Of a stretch of DNA of 64,000 nt, positions 8,912-18,887 are shown piece after piece; the first letter of the stretch is position 1; each line of letters begins with the position of its first letter. A program made the translations under genes and the position numbers. Under the pieces are notes generated by a model that was given only the letters and a program-made list of their open reading frames with translations, did no database searches and had not been told where the DNA came from. This stretch comes from Gammaproteobacteria bacterium. Lineage in GTDB: Bacteria; Pseudomonadota; Gammaproteobacteria; Thiohalobacterales; Thiohalobacteraceae. Location of the stretch: contig JAIOJV010000088.1 of assembly GCA_019911805.1 (NCBI GenBank), positions 1 through 64,000 of the forward strand, given 5' to 3'.

Positions 8912-9709
8912 TCAGAGGAACAACACCAGCAGGACCCCACCCAGCAGCAGCCGGTACACGGCGAACGGCCACATACCCATGCGTTCGAGCAGTTTGAGGA
9001 AATAATGGATACAGGCGTAGGCGCTGACCGCCGAGATCAATGTACCCCAGGCCAGGGCCTGCCAGTCCGGTGTCCCGGCCGCGGCGATGAGCTTGCGCGT
9101 CTCCAGACCGCCGGCGAGGACGATCACCGGGATCGACAGCAGAAACGAGAAGCGCGCCGCGCCCTCGCGGGTCAGACCCAGCATCAACCCGGCCGTCATG
9201 GTGATGCCTGAGCGCGAGGTGCCGGGGATCAGGGCGATGGCCTGGGCGATGCCGATCACCAACACATCGCGCCAGCCGATGGCATGCTCATCGCGTACCC
9301 GTCGGCCCTGCACGTCGGCCCACCACAGCAGCGCGCCGAAGATCAGCGTGGTCGCGGCGATCACCAGCGGCGAGCGCAGCTGGGCCTCGATGAGGCCTGC
9401 GAACAGCAGGCCGGCAAGGCCGACCGGGATCGTGCCAAAGCCGACGGCCCAGGCCAGGCGGCTGTCCGGCGTCTGGCCGTGACCGGCCAGGGAGCGCGCC
9501 CAATCGCGCAGCATGATGCGCAGTTCCTGGCGGAAATACAGTACCACCGCGCTCAGCGTACCGACGTGCAGGGCCACGTCGAAGGCCAGCCCCTGATCGG
9601 GCCAGTCCGCCAGCTGCGGCAGCAGGATGAGGTGCGCCGAACTGGAGATCGGCAGGAATTCGGTCAGCCCCTGCAGCACGGCCAATACGATGATGTGAAA
9701 CAACTCCAT
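8912..9709 (-). CDS. uppP: Undecaprenyl-diphosphatase UppP (BacA)
   Basis: A 265-aa polytopic membrane enzyme that dephosphorylates undecaprenyl diphosphate to recycle the peptidoglycan lipid carrier; extra copies confer bacitracin resistance. The signature GLTEFLPISSSAHL is at the N-terminus, and the second active-site block GTSRSGITMTAGL is in the middle, with about eight hydrophobic segments. Full length for the family. It runs convergently to cca and starts 69 bp from the end of midA. Confidence 0.96.
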   Translation of the reverse strand: MELFHIIVLAVLQGLTEFLPISSSAHLILLPQLADWPDQGLAFDVALHVGTLSAVVLYFRQELRIMLRDWARSLAGHGQTPDSRLAWAVGFGTIPVGLAGLLFAGLIEAQLRSPLVIAATTLIFGALLWWADVQGRRVRDEHAIGWRDVLVIGIAQAIALIPGTSRSGITMTAGLMLGLTREGAARFSFLLSIPVIVLAGGLETRKLIAAAGTPDWQALAWGTLISAVSAYACIHYFLKLLERMGMWPFAVYRLLLGGVLLVLFL

Positions 9710-9777
9710 GTGCGGGCGCGTCTCCTGCCTGATCGTTGTCGTTATTGTCTGCCAGCCCGAACGCAGCGGCGGATTGC

Positions 9778-10977
9778 CTACAGCCGCCCCCGCAGATCCC
9801 GCCCGCCGAAGCCCACGACATCGCCCTCCATGCCGCGCAGCAGCAGCAGCGCCTTGAAGCGCTCACCCATCTCGCCCGGCAGCAGCAACGTCTTGGCCTG
9901 TGCGGCCAGCTGCAGATACGCGCTGTGCCCGCCCGTCTCCGGAAATGCCTCGGCCAGCATGCCCTCGATGCCGGCATCGAGCAGATAGTGCGCCTGGGCG
10001 GTGAAACCACCGACCCGCAGCCCGTGCGCGTCCGCGGCCTCGGCGACGGCGGTGAAGTCGACATGCGCGGTGATGTCCTGCAGACCCGGCAGCAGCAGGG
10101 GTTCGGCGTGCGCGCGGTGGCGATAGTGGCACAGGAGTGTGCCACGCCGCCGCTCGGCGTGATAGTACTCGCGGCGCGGGTACCCATAGTCGATGAACAG
10201 CGCGGCCCCGGCGGACAGGTGTTCGGTCAGCGCCGCCAGCCACGGCCCGAGCGACGGCGCGAACTCGGAGCGATACCCGGCCTCCCAACCGCAGGCCGCC
10301 GCCCAGGTCGCAATACGTTCGGCTTCGTCCGGTCCGGCGGGTCGCTCTGCCCATACGAAGCGCTCCCGCTCCCAGGCCACACCGTATTCGACGACCCCGC
10401 CCGGACGCCAACCGAACAGCATCACCGGCAACGCGTCCAGCACCTCATTGGCGACCAGCACGCCACGCCAGGCCCGCGCCGGCGGCCGGTCCAGCCAGTG
10501 GATGCGCGCCTGCAGGTGCGGCAGGCGCTGCGCCAGGTGTGCCCGCTGGCGCTCGCGCAGGTCGGCCGAGCGCTCGAGAATGAAATAGGTGTCGGGCAGG
10601 CGACCGCATGCCTCCAGCTCCCGCAGCAGATCGGCGGCCATCACGCCGCTGCCGGCACCGACCTCCAGCACCTCACCGCCACCGAGCTGCGTCAGCACGG
10701 ACGCGCAGCTGCGCGCGACACAGCGCGAGAACAGTGCCGACGTCTCGGGTGCGGTGGTGAAGTCGCCCGACGCACCGAGCTTGCGCGCGCCGGCACTGTA
10801 ATAGCCGAGGCCGGGCGCGTACAGGGCCAGCTCCATATAGCGCGCGAACCCGAGCCAGCCGCCAGCGGCGACGATCTCGGCGCGCAGGTGTTCGACCAGG
10901 GCCGTACTGACCGCACGTGCCGCGCCAGCGGGCGTCGGCCAATCGGCGGGGATCTCCCAGGGCATGGGCGTGTTCAT
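9778..10977 (-). CDS. SAM-dependent methyltransferase, MidA/NDUFAF7 family
   Basis: About 399 aa, of the PF02636 (DUF185) family. Visible are FARYMELALYAPGLGYYS and GDFTTAPETSALF at the N-terminus, the SAM-binding loop LEVGAGSGVMAADLL, then VLVANEVLDALPV and FIDYGYPRREYY. The mitochondrial homologue NDUFAF7 dimethylates an arginine of complex I subunit NDUFS2; bacterial targets are not established. The start is ATG 10977 (a GTG one codon earlier is possible). It is downstream of folB-folK on the same strand, separated by a palindromic repeat. Confidence 0.88.
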   Translation of the reverse strand: MNTPMPWEIPADWPTPAGAARAVSTALVEHLRAEIVAAGGWLGFARYMELALYAPGLGYYSAGARKLGASGDFTTAPETSALFSRCVARSCASVLTQLGGGEVLEVGAGSGVMAADLLRELEACGRLPDTYFILERSADLRERQRAHLAQRLPHLQARIHWLDRPPARAWRGVLVANEVLDALPVMLFGWRPGGVVEYGVAWERERFVWAERPAGPDEAERIATWAAACGWEAGYRSEFAPSLGPWLAALTEHLSAGAALFIDYGYPRREYYHAERRRGTLLCHYRHRAHAEPLLLPGLQDITAHVDFTAVAEAADAHGLRVGGFTAQAHYLLDAGIEGMLAEAFPETGGHSAYLQLAAQAKTLLLPGEMGERFKALLLLRGMEGDVVGFGGRDLRGRL

Positions 10978-11010
10978 CACTAAAAACTCAGTTCAGCCAC
11001 GGCAGATACC

Positions 11011-11037
11011 GGGGGACAGATTTCAAATCTGCCCCCC
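11011..11037. repeat. GGGGGACAGATTT palindrome between folK and midA
   Basis: GGGGG-A-CAGATTT pairs with AAATCTG-CCCCCC with one bulged base and a one-base loop. It is closely related to the palindrome at 8861-8884. It lies inside the presumed folB-folK-midA transcript, so it could form an mRNA hairpin. Confidence 0.6.
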
Positions 11038-11103
11038 TTCGCACGTGGATTCCGTGGCCGGTGATTTTCCGGTTCATCGGCGCTCGCACCCGACCGCGGC
11101 ACC

Positions 11104-11595
11104 CTAGTGGTACGGCAATTCCACGCGGTGGAGCGCCTGCCCCGCGGTATCGAACTCGGCCCACAGTTGCGCATAGGTCTTGCCGGTCAGCGGATGGCGG
11201 CACGCACCGGCGATGTCGGCCAGTGGCTTGAGGACGAAGGCATGCCGGGTGATCTCGTCGCGCGGCAGTTGCAGGTGCCCCTGGTCGAGAATGAGATCGT
11301 CGTAGAGCAGCAGATCCAGGTCGAGTGTGCGCGCCGAGTAGCGTGGCCCGGTCCGTACCCGCTCGTTGTCATCCTCAATGGCGTGCAGCCGCACGGCGAC
11401 CTCGGCGGGCGTGGCGTCGGTATCGAAGCCGACCACGAGGTTGTAGAAATCGTCACCGTCGAAGCCCACTGCGGTGGTCTCGTAGACCGGCGAGCACTGC
11501 AGCGGACCGTAGGTCGCGCGCAGCGCGTCCAGCGCCGCGCATACATGCCGGGTACGGTCGATGTTGCTACCGACGCTGACGTAGACCCGTGCCAT
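11104..11595 (-). CDS. folK: 2-amino-4-hydroxy-6-hydroxymethyldihydropteridine pyrophosphokinase (HPPK)
   Basis: A 163-aa folate-pathway kinase that transfers pyrophosphate from ATP to 6-hydroxymethyl-7,8-dihydropterin. Family motifs: VYVSVGSNIDRTRH at the N-terminus, SPVYETTAVGF, DDFYNLVV, and the HPPK signature RYSARTLDLDLLLYDD with the two Mg-binding aspartates. Its start codon directly follows the folB stop codon (TGA-ATG), so the two are cotranscribed and probably translationally coupled. Confidence 0.95.
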   Translation of the reverse strand: MARVYVSVGSNIDRTRHVCAALDALRATYGPLQCSPVYETTAVGFDGDDFYNLVVGFDTDATPAEVAVRLHAIEDDNERVRTGPRYSARTLDLDLLLYDDLILDQGHLQLPRDEITRHAFVLKPLADIAGACRHPLTGKTYAQLWAEFDTAGQALHRVELPYH

Positions 11596-11958
11596 TCAGT
11601 GGGCGGGGCGGACACCGCGCTCGATGATGACGCCGACATCGCGTGCGTCGCTCACCGCGCCGGTCTTGTTGAGCGTCAGGCGCACCCAGGGCACATTGAA
11701 TTCGTCGCGCACGATCTCGGCGGCACGCTCGGCCAGCGTCTCGACCAGCTGGAACGAACTGCCCTCGATGAAGGCGATCAGGCGTTTGGCGACCGCCTTG
11801 TAATTGAGTGTGTCCTCGATGACATCGGTGGCGGCGGCCTTGCGGATGTCGGCGGCCATTTCCAGATCCAGGCTGATGGTATGGGTGACGCGCCGCTCCC
11901 ATTCGTAGATACCGATGACTGTGTCGATGCGCAGACCGTGCAAGAAGATGATGTCCAT
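11596..11958 (-). CDS. folB: Dihydroneopterin aldolase
   Basis: A 120-aa enzyme converting 7,8-dihydroneopterin to 6-hydroxymethyldihydropterin, one step before FolK. MDIIFLHGLRIDTVIGIYEWE, the Tyr-containing LNYKAVAKRL, SFQLVETLAERAAE and the catalytic Lys in LTLNKTGAV match FolB. The frame is open further upstream to 12210, but the start at 11958 is chosen because homology begins exactly there and the length is normal. It is divergent from plsY across a 232-bp gap. Confidence 0.95.
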   Translation of the reverse strand: MDIIFLHGLRIDTVIGIYEWERRVTHTISLDLEMAADIRKAAATDVIEDTLNYKAVAKRLIAFIEGSSFQLVETLAERAAEIVRDEFNVPWVRLTLNKTGAVSDARDVGVIIERGVRPAH

Positions 11959-12190
11959 CGCGACACGATACAAGCTGCGAGTGGCCAGTGACAAGTGAAG
12001 CACCCAGGGCTGCGTAGCGCTGTCCCGTGCGGCTGCGCGATGGGCGGCCGGGCATGGCCCCACTGCCTGACCCGGCCGGCGTATTGGATGCGCCCGGCAT
12101 CGAGCCCGCTCCGCACCTGGAACCGGCAGGTGGGAAGGCGGCTCTGGCCGCTCGCTTGTCTCGCACCACCAGCGCTTGTATCTTCCGCCC

Positions 12191-12793
12191 ATGCTGAACA
12201 CCGCGCTCATCGTTATCGCCGCCTACCTGCTCGGATCGATCGCCTCCGCGATCATCGTTGGCCGCCTGCTGGGTGCGGGCGATCCGCGTACGGCGGGCTC
12301 GCGCAACCCCGGCGCCACCAACATGCTGCGCATCGGCGGCAAGAAGGCCGGCGCCCTCACCCTGGTCGGTGACATGCTCAAGGGCCTGCTGGCGGTGCTG
12401 CTCGCGCGTGCCATCGGCGCCGGCGCGGACGTGCAGGCCCTGGCCGCCGGCGCGGCGTTCCTCGGCCACCTGTTCCCGGTGTTCTTCGGCTTTCGCGGCG
12501 GCAAGGGGGTTGCCACCGCCCTCGGCGCCCTGCTGGGGCTGCAGTGGCAGGTCGGTCTGCTGGTGATCGCGACCTGGCTGGCCATGGCCGCGCTGTTCCG
12601 CTATTCCTCGCTGGCGGCGCTGATCGCCGCGGCCGCCGCACCGTTCTATATGGCGTGGCTGCGCCCGGAACCGGCCTTCATCCTCGCCAGCGTCGTCATG
12701 GGGGTGCTGCTGTACTGGCGGCACCGCTCCAATATCCGCAAGCTGCTGGCCGGCACGGAAGGCCGGATCCACCTGGGCTCCAAGCGCGGTTGA
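12191..12793 (+). CDS. plsY: Acyl-phosphate:glycerol-3-phosphate acyltransferase PlsY
   Basis: A 200-aa integral inner-membrane enzyme that acylates glycerol-3-phosphate using acyl-phosphate, the first step of phospholipid synthesis. PlsY signatures are SRNPGATNMLRIGGKKAG, GHLFPVFFGFRGGKGVAT and the C-terminal HRSNIRKLLAGTE, with about five membrane segments. The start at 12191 (MLNTALIVIAAYLLGS) is preferred to an ATG five codons earlier because the first membrane helix begins here. Its position beside folB/folK and tsaD is common in gammaproteobacteria. Confidence 0.95.
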   Translation: MLNTALIVIAAYLLGSIASAIIVGRLLGAGDPRTAGSRNPGATNMLRIGGKKAGALTLVGDMLKGLLAVLLARAIGAGADVQALAAGAAFLGHLFPVFFGFRGGKGVATALGALLGLQWQVGLLVIATWLAMAALFRYSSLAALIAAAAAPFYMAWLRPEPAFILASVVMGVLLYWRHRSNIRKLLAGTEGRIHLGSKRG

Positions 12794-12814
12794 GGGTAAG
12801 GGCACGTAACTAAA

Positions 12815-12949
12815 CCCTTCTTGGCCACGGAACAACACGGAACAACACGGGAAAAAGCTCGGTGTACAAGGCGCGAGAACTACACCGCAGGTGGTGATCC
12901 TGGGTGCACACGATGAATTCTTTCCGTATCGTTTCGTGGCCTAGAAGGG
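12815..12949. repeat. GCCACGGAA-family palindromic element, copy A
   Basis: The ends CCCTTCTTGGCCACGGAA and TTTCGTGGCCTAGAAGGG are near-perfect inverted repeats (16 of 18 match). The interior GGTGGTGATCCTGGG and GATGAATTCTTTCCGT matches the copy at 62398-62515 (GGTGATGACCCAGGG, AGTAAATTCTTTCCGT). It lies between convergent plsY and tsaD. Confidence 0.75.
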
Positions 12950-13004
12950 CGTAAGTAAGCGCCTTCCGGTCAAAGGGTAGGTCGGGGTGTGACCGAAGGC
13001 GTGC

Positions 13005-14036
13005 TCACGCCGGCAGGGGCGGCAGGTCGGTGAGCAGCCAGCGCGCCCGTGCCTCGATGGCCAGCGGCTCGTGCTGGCCGGCCTGCAGGCGGCAGAAGCC
13101 CGCATAGGCGATCATCGCCGCGTTGTCGGTACAGAAGGCCGGACGCGGGTAATACACCCGTCCGCCGCGCGCCTCGGCCAGTTCCTTGAGCCGCGCCCGT
13201 AGCGCCTGGTTGGCGCCGACGCCGCCGGCCACCACCAGCCGCTGCAGCCCGGTCGCCTCCAGTGCCCGTCGGCATTTGATGGCGAGCGTGTCCACCACGG
13301 CGTCTTCGAAGGCGCGGGCGATGTCGGCGCGCGTCTGATCAGCCCCGATCCGATCGGGCGCCGCCCCACGCAGCGTGGTCAGCGCGCACGTCTTCAGGCC
13401 ACTGAAGCTGAAATCCAGCCCCGGCCGATCGGTCATCGGCCGCGGAAAACGGAAGCGCGTCGGATCGCCCTGTTGCGCCAGCCGGGCCAGTTCCGGCCCG
13501 CCCGGGTAGGGCAGACCCAGCAGTTTGGCCGTCTTGTCGAAGGCCTCGCCGGCCGCGTCGTCCACCGATTCGCCCAGCAATTGATAGGCACCGACCCCAT
13601 CGACCCGCACCAGCAGGGTGTGGCCGCCGGACACCAGCAGGGCGACGAAGGGAAACGCCGGGGGATCGGCCTCCAGCATGGGCGCGAGCAGGTGGCCTTC
13701 CATATGGTGCACGGCCACCGCCGGCACGCCCCAGGCCCAGGCCAGGCTGCGCCCCAGGGATGCCCCCACCAGCAGCGCCCCGATCAGTCCGGGTCCGGCG
13801 GTGTAGGCGACACCGGTGACCTCGTCCCGCCCGACGCCCGTCTGCGCGAACACGTCCTTGAGCAACGGCACCAACTTGCGCACATGGTCGCGGGACGCCA
13901 GTTCGGGCACCACCCCCCCATAGGGCGCATGCACCTCGACCTGGCTGTAGAGGGCGTGACCGATCAGGCCGCGCGCCTCATCGTAGAGGGCGACGCCGGT
14001 TTCGTCACAGGAGGTTTCGATGCCGAGTACGAGCAT
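13005..14036 (-). CDS. tsaD: tRNA N6-adenosine threonylcarbamoyltransferase TsaD
   Basis: A 343-aa ASKHA-fold enzyme that transfers the threonylcarbamoyl group to A37 of ANN-decoding tRNAs, in the cytoplasm with TsaB/TsaE. Motifs: [19 protein letters not shown] at the start, the metal-binding [39 protein letters not shown] and [13 protein letters not shown]. The start at 14036 is chosen over an upstream in-frame ATG (14072) because the family begins there. tRNA-Ile is an ANN-decoding substrate, so TsaD should also modify the tRNA whose A37 is the first base after the intron in this window. Confidence 0.96.
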   Translation of the reverse strand: MLVLGIETSCDETGVALYDEARGLIGHALYSQVEVHAPYGGVVPELASRDHVRKLVPLLKDVFAQTGVGRDEVTGVAYTAGPGLIGALLVGASLGRSLAWAWGVPAVAVHHMEGHLLAPMLEADPPAFPFVALLVSGGHTLLVRVDGVGAYQLLGESVDDAAGEAFDKTAKLLGLPYPGGPELARLAQQGDPTRFRFPRPMTDRPGLDFSFSGLKTCALTTLRGAAPDRIGADQTRADIARAFEDAVVDTLAIKCRRALEATGLQRLVVAGGVGANQALRARLKELAEARGGRVYYPRPAFCTDNAAMIAYAGFCRLQAGQHEPLAIEARARWLLTDLPPLPA

Positions 14037-14080
14037 GGCGGCATTGTCCCCGGCCAAGGCCGGCCCGCACAAGCGGGATT

Positions 14081-14109
14081 TTGCTTTCGGCCGCCCAAGG
14101 GATTAGAAT
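14081..14109 (+). promoter_or_regulatory. sigma-70 promoter of the rpsU-yqeY-dnaG-rpoD operon
   Basis: TTGCTT at 14081-14086 and TAGAAT at 14104-14109 are separated by exactly 17 bp, between the divergent tsaD and rpsU genes, giving a 5' leader of about 75 nt. The leader includes ATCCGTCCCCCTTT, a half copy of the GGGGACGGAT palindrome family. Confidence 0.7.
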
Positions 14110-14191
14110 CCGTCCCCCTTTAGGCCCTTGGCTTCAGGACCGTGCCGGTTCGAGGCCGCGGAATCACACACCGTTCGAGGTAATAGATTTT

Positions 14192-14407
14192 ATGCCCAGT
14201 GTTCGTGTACGCGAAAACGAACCGTTCGAAGTCGCCCTGCGCCGCTTCAAGCGTTCCTGCGAAAAGGCCGGCATCCTCTCCGAGGTGCGCCGCCGCGAGT
14301 TCTACGAAAAGCCCACCCAGGAGCGTAAGCGCAAGCGTGCCGCCGCGGTCAAACGTCATCTGAAGAAGATCTCGCGCGACGTCTCCCGTCGCACCCGCAA
14401 CTACTGA
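14192..14407 (+). CDS. rpsU: 30S ribosomal protein S21
   Basis: A 71-aa basic protein: [27 protein letters not shown] followed by the Lys/Arg-rich tail ending [10 protein letters not shown], the full S21 sequence pattern. S21 binds the 30S platform and helps initiation. The start at 14192 has GAGG at 14177-14180. First gene of the macromolecular-synthesis operon, 20 bp before yqeY. Confidence 0.97.
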   Translation: MPSVRVRENEPFEVALRRFKRSCEKAGILSEVRRREFYEKPTQERKRKRAAAVKRHLKKISRDVSRRTRNY

Positions 14408-14427
14408 TTGCAGTCCGGGACAAGCGC

Positions 14428-14874
14428 ATGTCGCTGAAGGCACATGTCCGGGAGGATATGAAGGCCGCCATGCGCAGCGGCGACAAGCGGCGCTTGGGCG
14501 TTATCCGGCTCATCCTGGCTGCCATCACCCAGCGCGAGGTCGATGAGCGCATCGAACTCGATGCTGCGCAGACCCTGGCCGTGCTCGACAAGATGCTCAA
14601 GCAGCGGCGGGAATCCCTCACCCAGTACGAGCAGGCCGGCCGTACCGATCTGGCGGAGCAGGAAGGCTTCGAGATCGGCGTGATCCAGACCTATCTGCCG
14701 CAGCCGCTCACGCCGACCGAGATCGACGACCTGATCGCCGCCGCCATCGCCACGACCGGGGCCGCCGGCATCAAGGACATGGGTAAGGTAATGGCCATCC
14801 TCAAGCCCAAGCTCCAGGGTCGTGCCGACATGGGCGCGGTCAGCGGCCAGATCAAAGTCAAGCTCGGTGGCTGA
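14428..14874 (+). CDS. yqeY: GatB/YqeY domain protein
   Basis: A 148-aa protein of the YqeY family, related to the C-terminal tRNA-binding domain of GatB: MSLKAHVREDMKAAMRSGDKRRLGVIRL, QREVDERIELD, YLPQPLTPTEIDDLI, and the C-terminal GKVMAILKPKLQGRADMGAVSGQIK. Its cellular role is not well defined, but the position between rpsU and dnaG is conserved in many proteobacteria. It lies 20 bp after rpsU and 82 bp before dnaG. Confidence 0.92.
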   Translation: MSLKAHVREDMKAAMRSGDKRRLGVIRLILAAITQREVDERIELDAAQTLAVLDKMLKQRRESLTQYEQAGRTDLAEQEGFEIGVIQTYLPQPLTPTEIDDLIAAAIATTGAAGIKDMGKVMAILKPKLQGRADMGAVSGQIKVKLGG

Positions 14875-14956
14875 GACCGGCGCCGATCGCGCACTTTCCC
14901 GCCACGACCCCACCTAGCCGCTGACGCGGCGCACAGCCATCGCCTATGATGCCGCC

Positions 14957-16750
14957 ATGGCCGGCCGGATACCCCAGCAGTTCATCGACGATCTGATGCA
15001 GCGCGTCGACATCGTCGCGGTGATCGACGGCCGCGTGCCGCTGAAGAAGGCCGGCCGCGAATACCAGGCCTGTTGTCCGTTCCACAACGAGAAGACCCCC
15101 TCTTTCACGGTCAGCCCGACCAAGCAGTTCTTCCACTGCTTCGGCTGTGGCGCGCATGGCACCGCGCTCGGCTTCCTGATGGACTACGAACACATGGAAT
15201 TCGTAGAGGCGGTCGAAGAGTTGGCACGCTCGGTGGGGCTGGAGGTGCCGCGCGAACCGGGTGCCGGCGCGGCACATGACCGCAGGGACGTCACCGCACC
15301 GCTCTACGACCTCCTCGAGCAGGCCGCGAAGCACTTCCGCCAGCAGCTCCGTCAGCACCCCGAGGCCGGCCGCGCCGTCGGTTACCTGAGAGACCGCGGC
15401 CTGAGCGGCGAGATCGCCCAGGCCTACGGGCTGGGTTATGCCCCGCCCGGCTGGGATAACCTCCTCCGGGCACTCGGTAGCGGGCCGGAGTATCAGGCCC
15501 GGATGGAGAACGCCGGCCTGCTCATCAAGAAGGACAACGGCGAGGTCTATGACCGGTTCCGTAATCGCATCATGTTCCCGATCCATGACCGGCGCGGGCG
15601 GGTGATCGGCTTCGGCGGGCGGGTCCTCGGCGATGACACGCCCAAGTACCTGAATTCACCCGAGACGCCCGTCTTCCACAAGGGCCGCGAACTCTACGGC
15701 CTGTTCGAGGCCCGCAAGCGCGAACGCAAACTCGAGCGGCTGCTGGTGGTCGAGGGCTACATGGACGTGGTCGCCCTGGCGCAGTTCGACATTGGCAATG
15801 TCGTCGCCACCCTGGGCACCGCGACCACCCATGAGCACCTGGAACAGCTCTACCGGGTGGTGCCCGAGGTGGTGTTCTGCTTCGATGGCGACCGCGCCGG
15901 GCGGGCCGCGGCCTGGCGGGCGCTGGAGAATGTGTTGCCGGTGCTCAAGGACGGGCGCCAGGCGCGCTTCCTGTTCCTGCCCGAGGGCGAGGATCCTGAC
16001 ACGCTGGTGCGCAAAGAGGGCAAGGATGCCTTCCTGCAGCGCGCCGGACACTCCACCCCATTGTCGGAATTTCTTTATGAAGCTTTGGGGGCGCAAGTCG
16101 ATACAGCCAGCATGGATGGGCGCGCGCGTCTGGTGGAACTGGCAAAACCCTTGTTGAATCAGGTCCCCACAGGCGTGTTTCGACGCATGCTGGTCGACCG
16201 GCTGGAGGACGTTGCCCATCTGCCACGGCATGCGCTGGCAGATCTGCACGGCCAGCCGCTGCCGGCGGCTGCGGCGGCAACCGTTGCGCCGCCGCTGTTC
16301 AGGCCATCGCAGCCACGCCGCGGCGGGATCAGCCCCGTGCGCCGGCTCATTACCCTGCTGTTGCAGGAACCGCGCCTCGGCAGCCTGGTTGCGGAACCTC
16401 GGCAACTGGCGGATGTCTCTCTGCAGGGCATCCCGTTGCTGGTCGAACTGATTGACTTTCTGAAGAATCACCCCCACATCCATACCGGTGGCCTGATCGA
16501 ACACTGGCGTGGTACCGACACCGGGCAGCATCTGGCCAGGCTGGCCATGGAGCCGGCGCCCAGGTTGGTCGGCGATCTGGAACGGGAATTCCTCGACGGT
16601 ATCGCGCATCTCATGGCGAAGCCGCTCGACCACCGCCGGGAGGCCAGGATCGCGGAGCTGTCGCGCAAACCGCCCAGCGAGCTGTCTGTCGAGGAAAAGG
16701 AGGAACTGAAGATTTTACTGAAACGGGTAGAGCGATCTGCCGGTACGTGA
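14957..16750 (+). CDS. dnaG: DNA primase
   Basis: A 597-aa replication primase that makes RNA primers at the fork. The CHC2 zinc-binding domain is at the N-terminus (CCPFHNEKTPSF and HCFGCGAHG), followed by the RNA polymerase core with RIMFPIHDRRGRVIGFGGR and the TOPRIM domain (LVVVEGYMDVVAL and FCFDGDRAGRAA). The C-terminal DnaB-interaction region follows a low-complexity linker (LPAAAAATVAPPLFRPSQPRRGG). Full length for the family. Third gene of the rpsU operon; 145 bp separate it from rpoD, enough for an internal promoter. Confidence 0.97.
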   Translation: MAGRIPQQFIDDLMQRVDIVAVIDGRVPLKKAGREYQACCPFHNEKTPSFTVSPTKQFFHCFGCGAHGTALGFLMDYEHMEFVEAVEELARSVGLEVPREPGAGAAHDRRDVTAPLYDLLEQAAKHFRQQLRQHPEAGRAVGYLRDRGLSGEIAQAYGLGYAPPGWDNLLRALGSGPEYQARMENAGLLIKKDNGEVYDRFRNRIMFPIHDRRGRVIGFGGRVLGDDTPKYLNSPETPVFHKGRELYGLFEARKRERKLERLLVVEGYMDVVALAQFDIGNVVATLGTATTHEHLEQLYRVVPEVVFCFDGDRAGRAAAWRALENVLPVLKDGRQARFLFLPEGEDPDTLVRKEGKDAFLQRAGHSTPLSEFLYEALGAQVDTASMDGRARLVELAKPLLNQVPTGVFRRMLVDRLEDVAHLPRHALADLHGQPLPAAAAATVAPPLFRPSQPRRGGISPVRRLITLLLQEPRLGSLVAEPRQLADVSLQGIPLLVELIDFLKNHPHIHTGGLIEHWRGTDTGQHLARLAMEPAPRLVGDLEREFLDGIAHLMAKPLDHRREARIAELSRKPPSELSVEEKEELKILLKRVERSAGT

Positions 16751-16895
16751 CCCAGGCTCCAGTGGAGTCCAGCCGCGAACACCTATTAGCGGCTGGTAAT
16801 ATGCAAGGCCATCCACTACACTGGAGGATTCATTTTTTACGCCGACCCCGCGAAGCAGTGCGTGCGGGACAGGCCACCTAAATCAGCGGACCTAC

Positions 16896-18752
<1,857 letters not shown>

Positions 18753-18772
18753 TTTTCAGTCAATACGCTCGC

Positions 18773-18808
18773 CGCGGAAGCCACCATTCATGGTGGCTTC
18801 CGCGTTTT
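18773..18808 (+). terminator. Rho-independent terminator of rpoD
   Basis: A perfect 14-bp stem (CGCGGAAGCCACCA / TGGTGGCTTCCGCG) with loop TTCA is followed by TTTT, beginning 20 bp after the rpoD stop codon. It separates the rpoD operon from the tRNA transcription unit. Confidence 0.9.
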
Positions 18809-18887
18809 GGGGTCGCGCACAAGCTGGATTATGGAGTTCAGCAGGGCTAAACGAAACTGCCGCAACCGTGTAGAATCCCCGCTTCAC

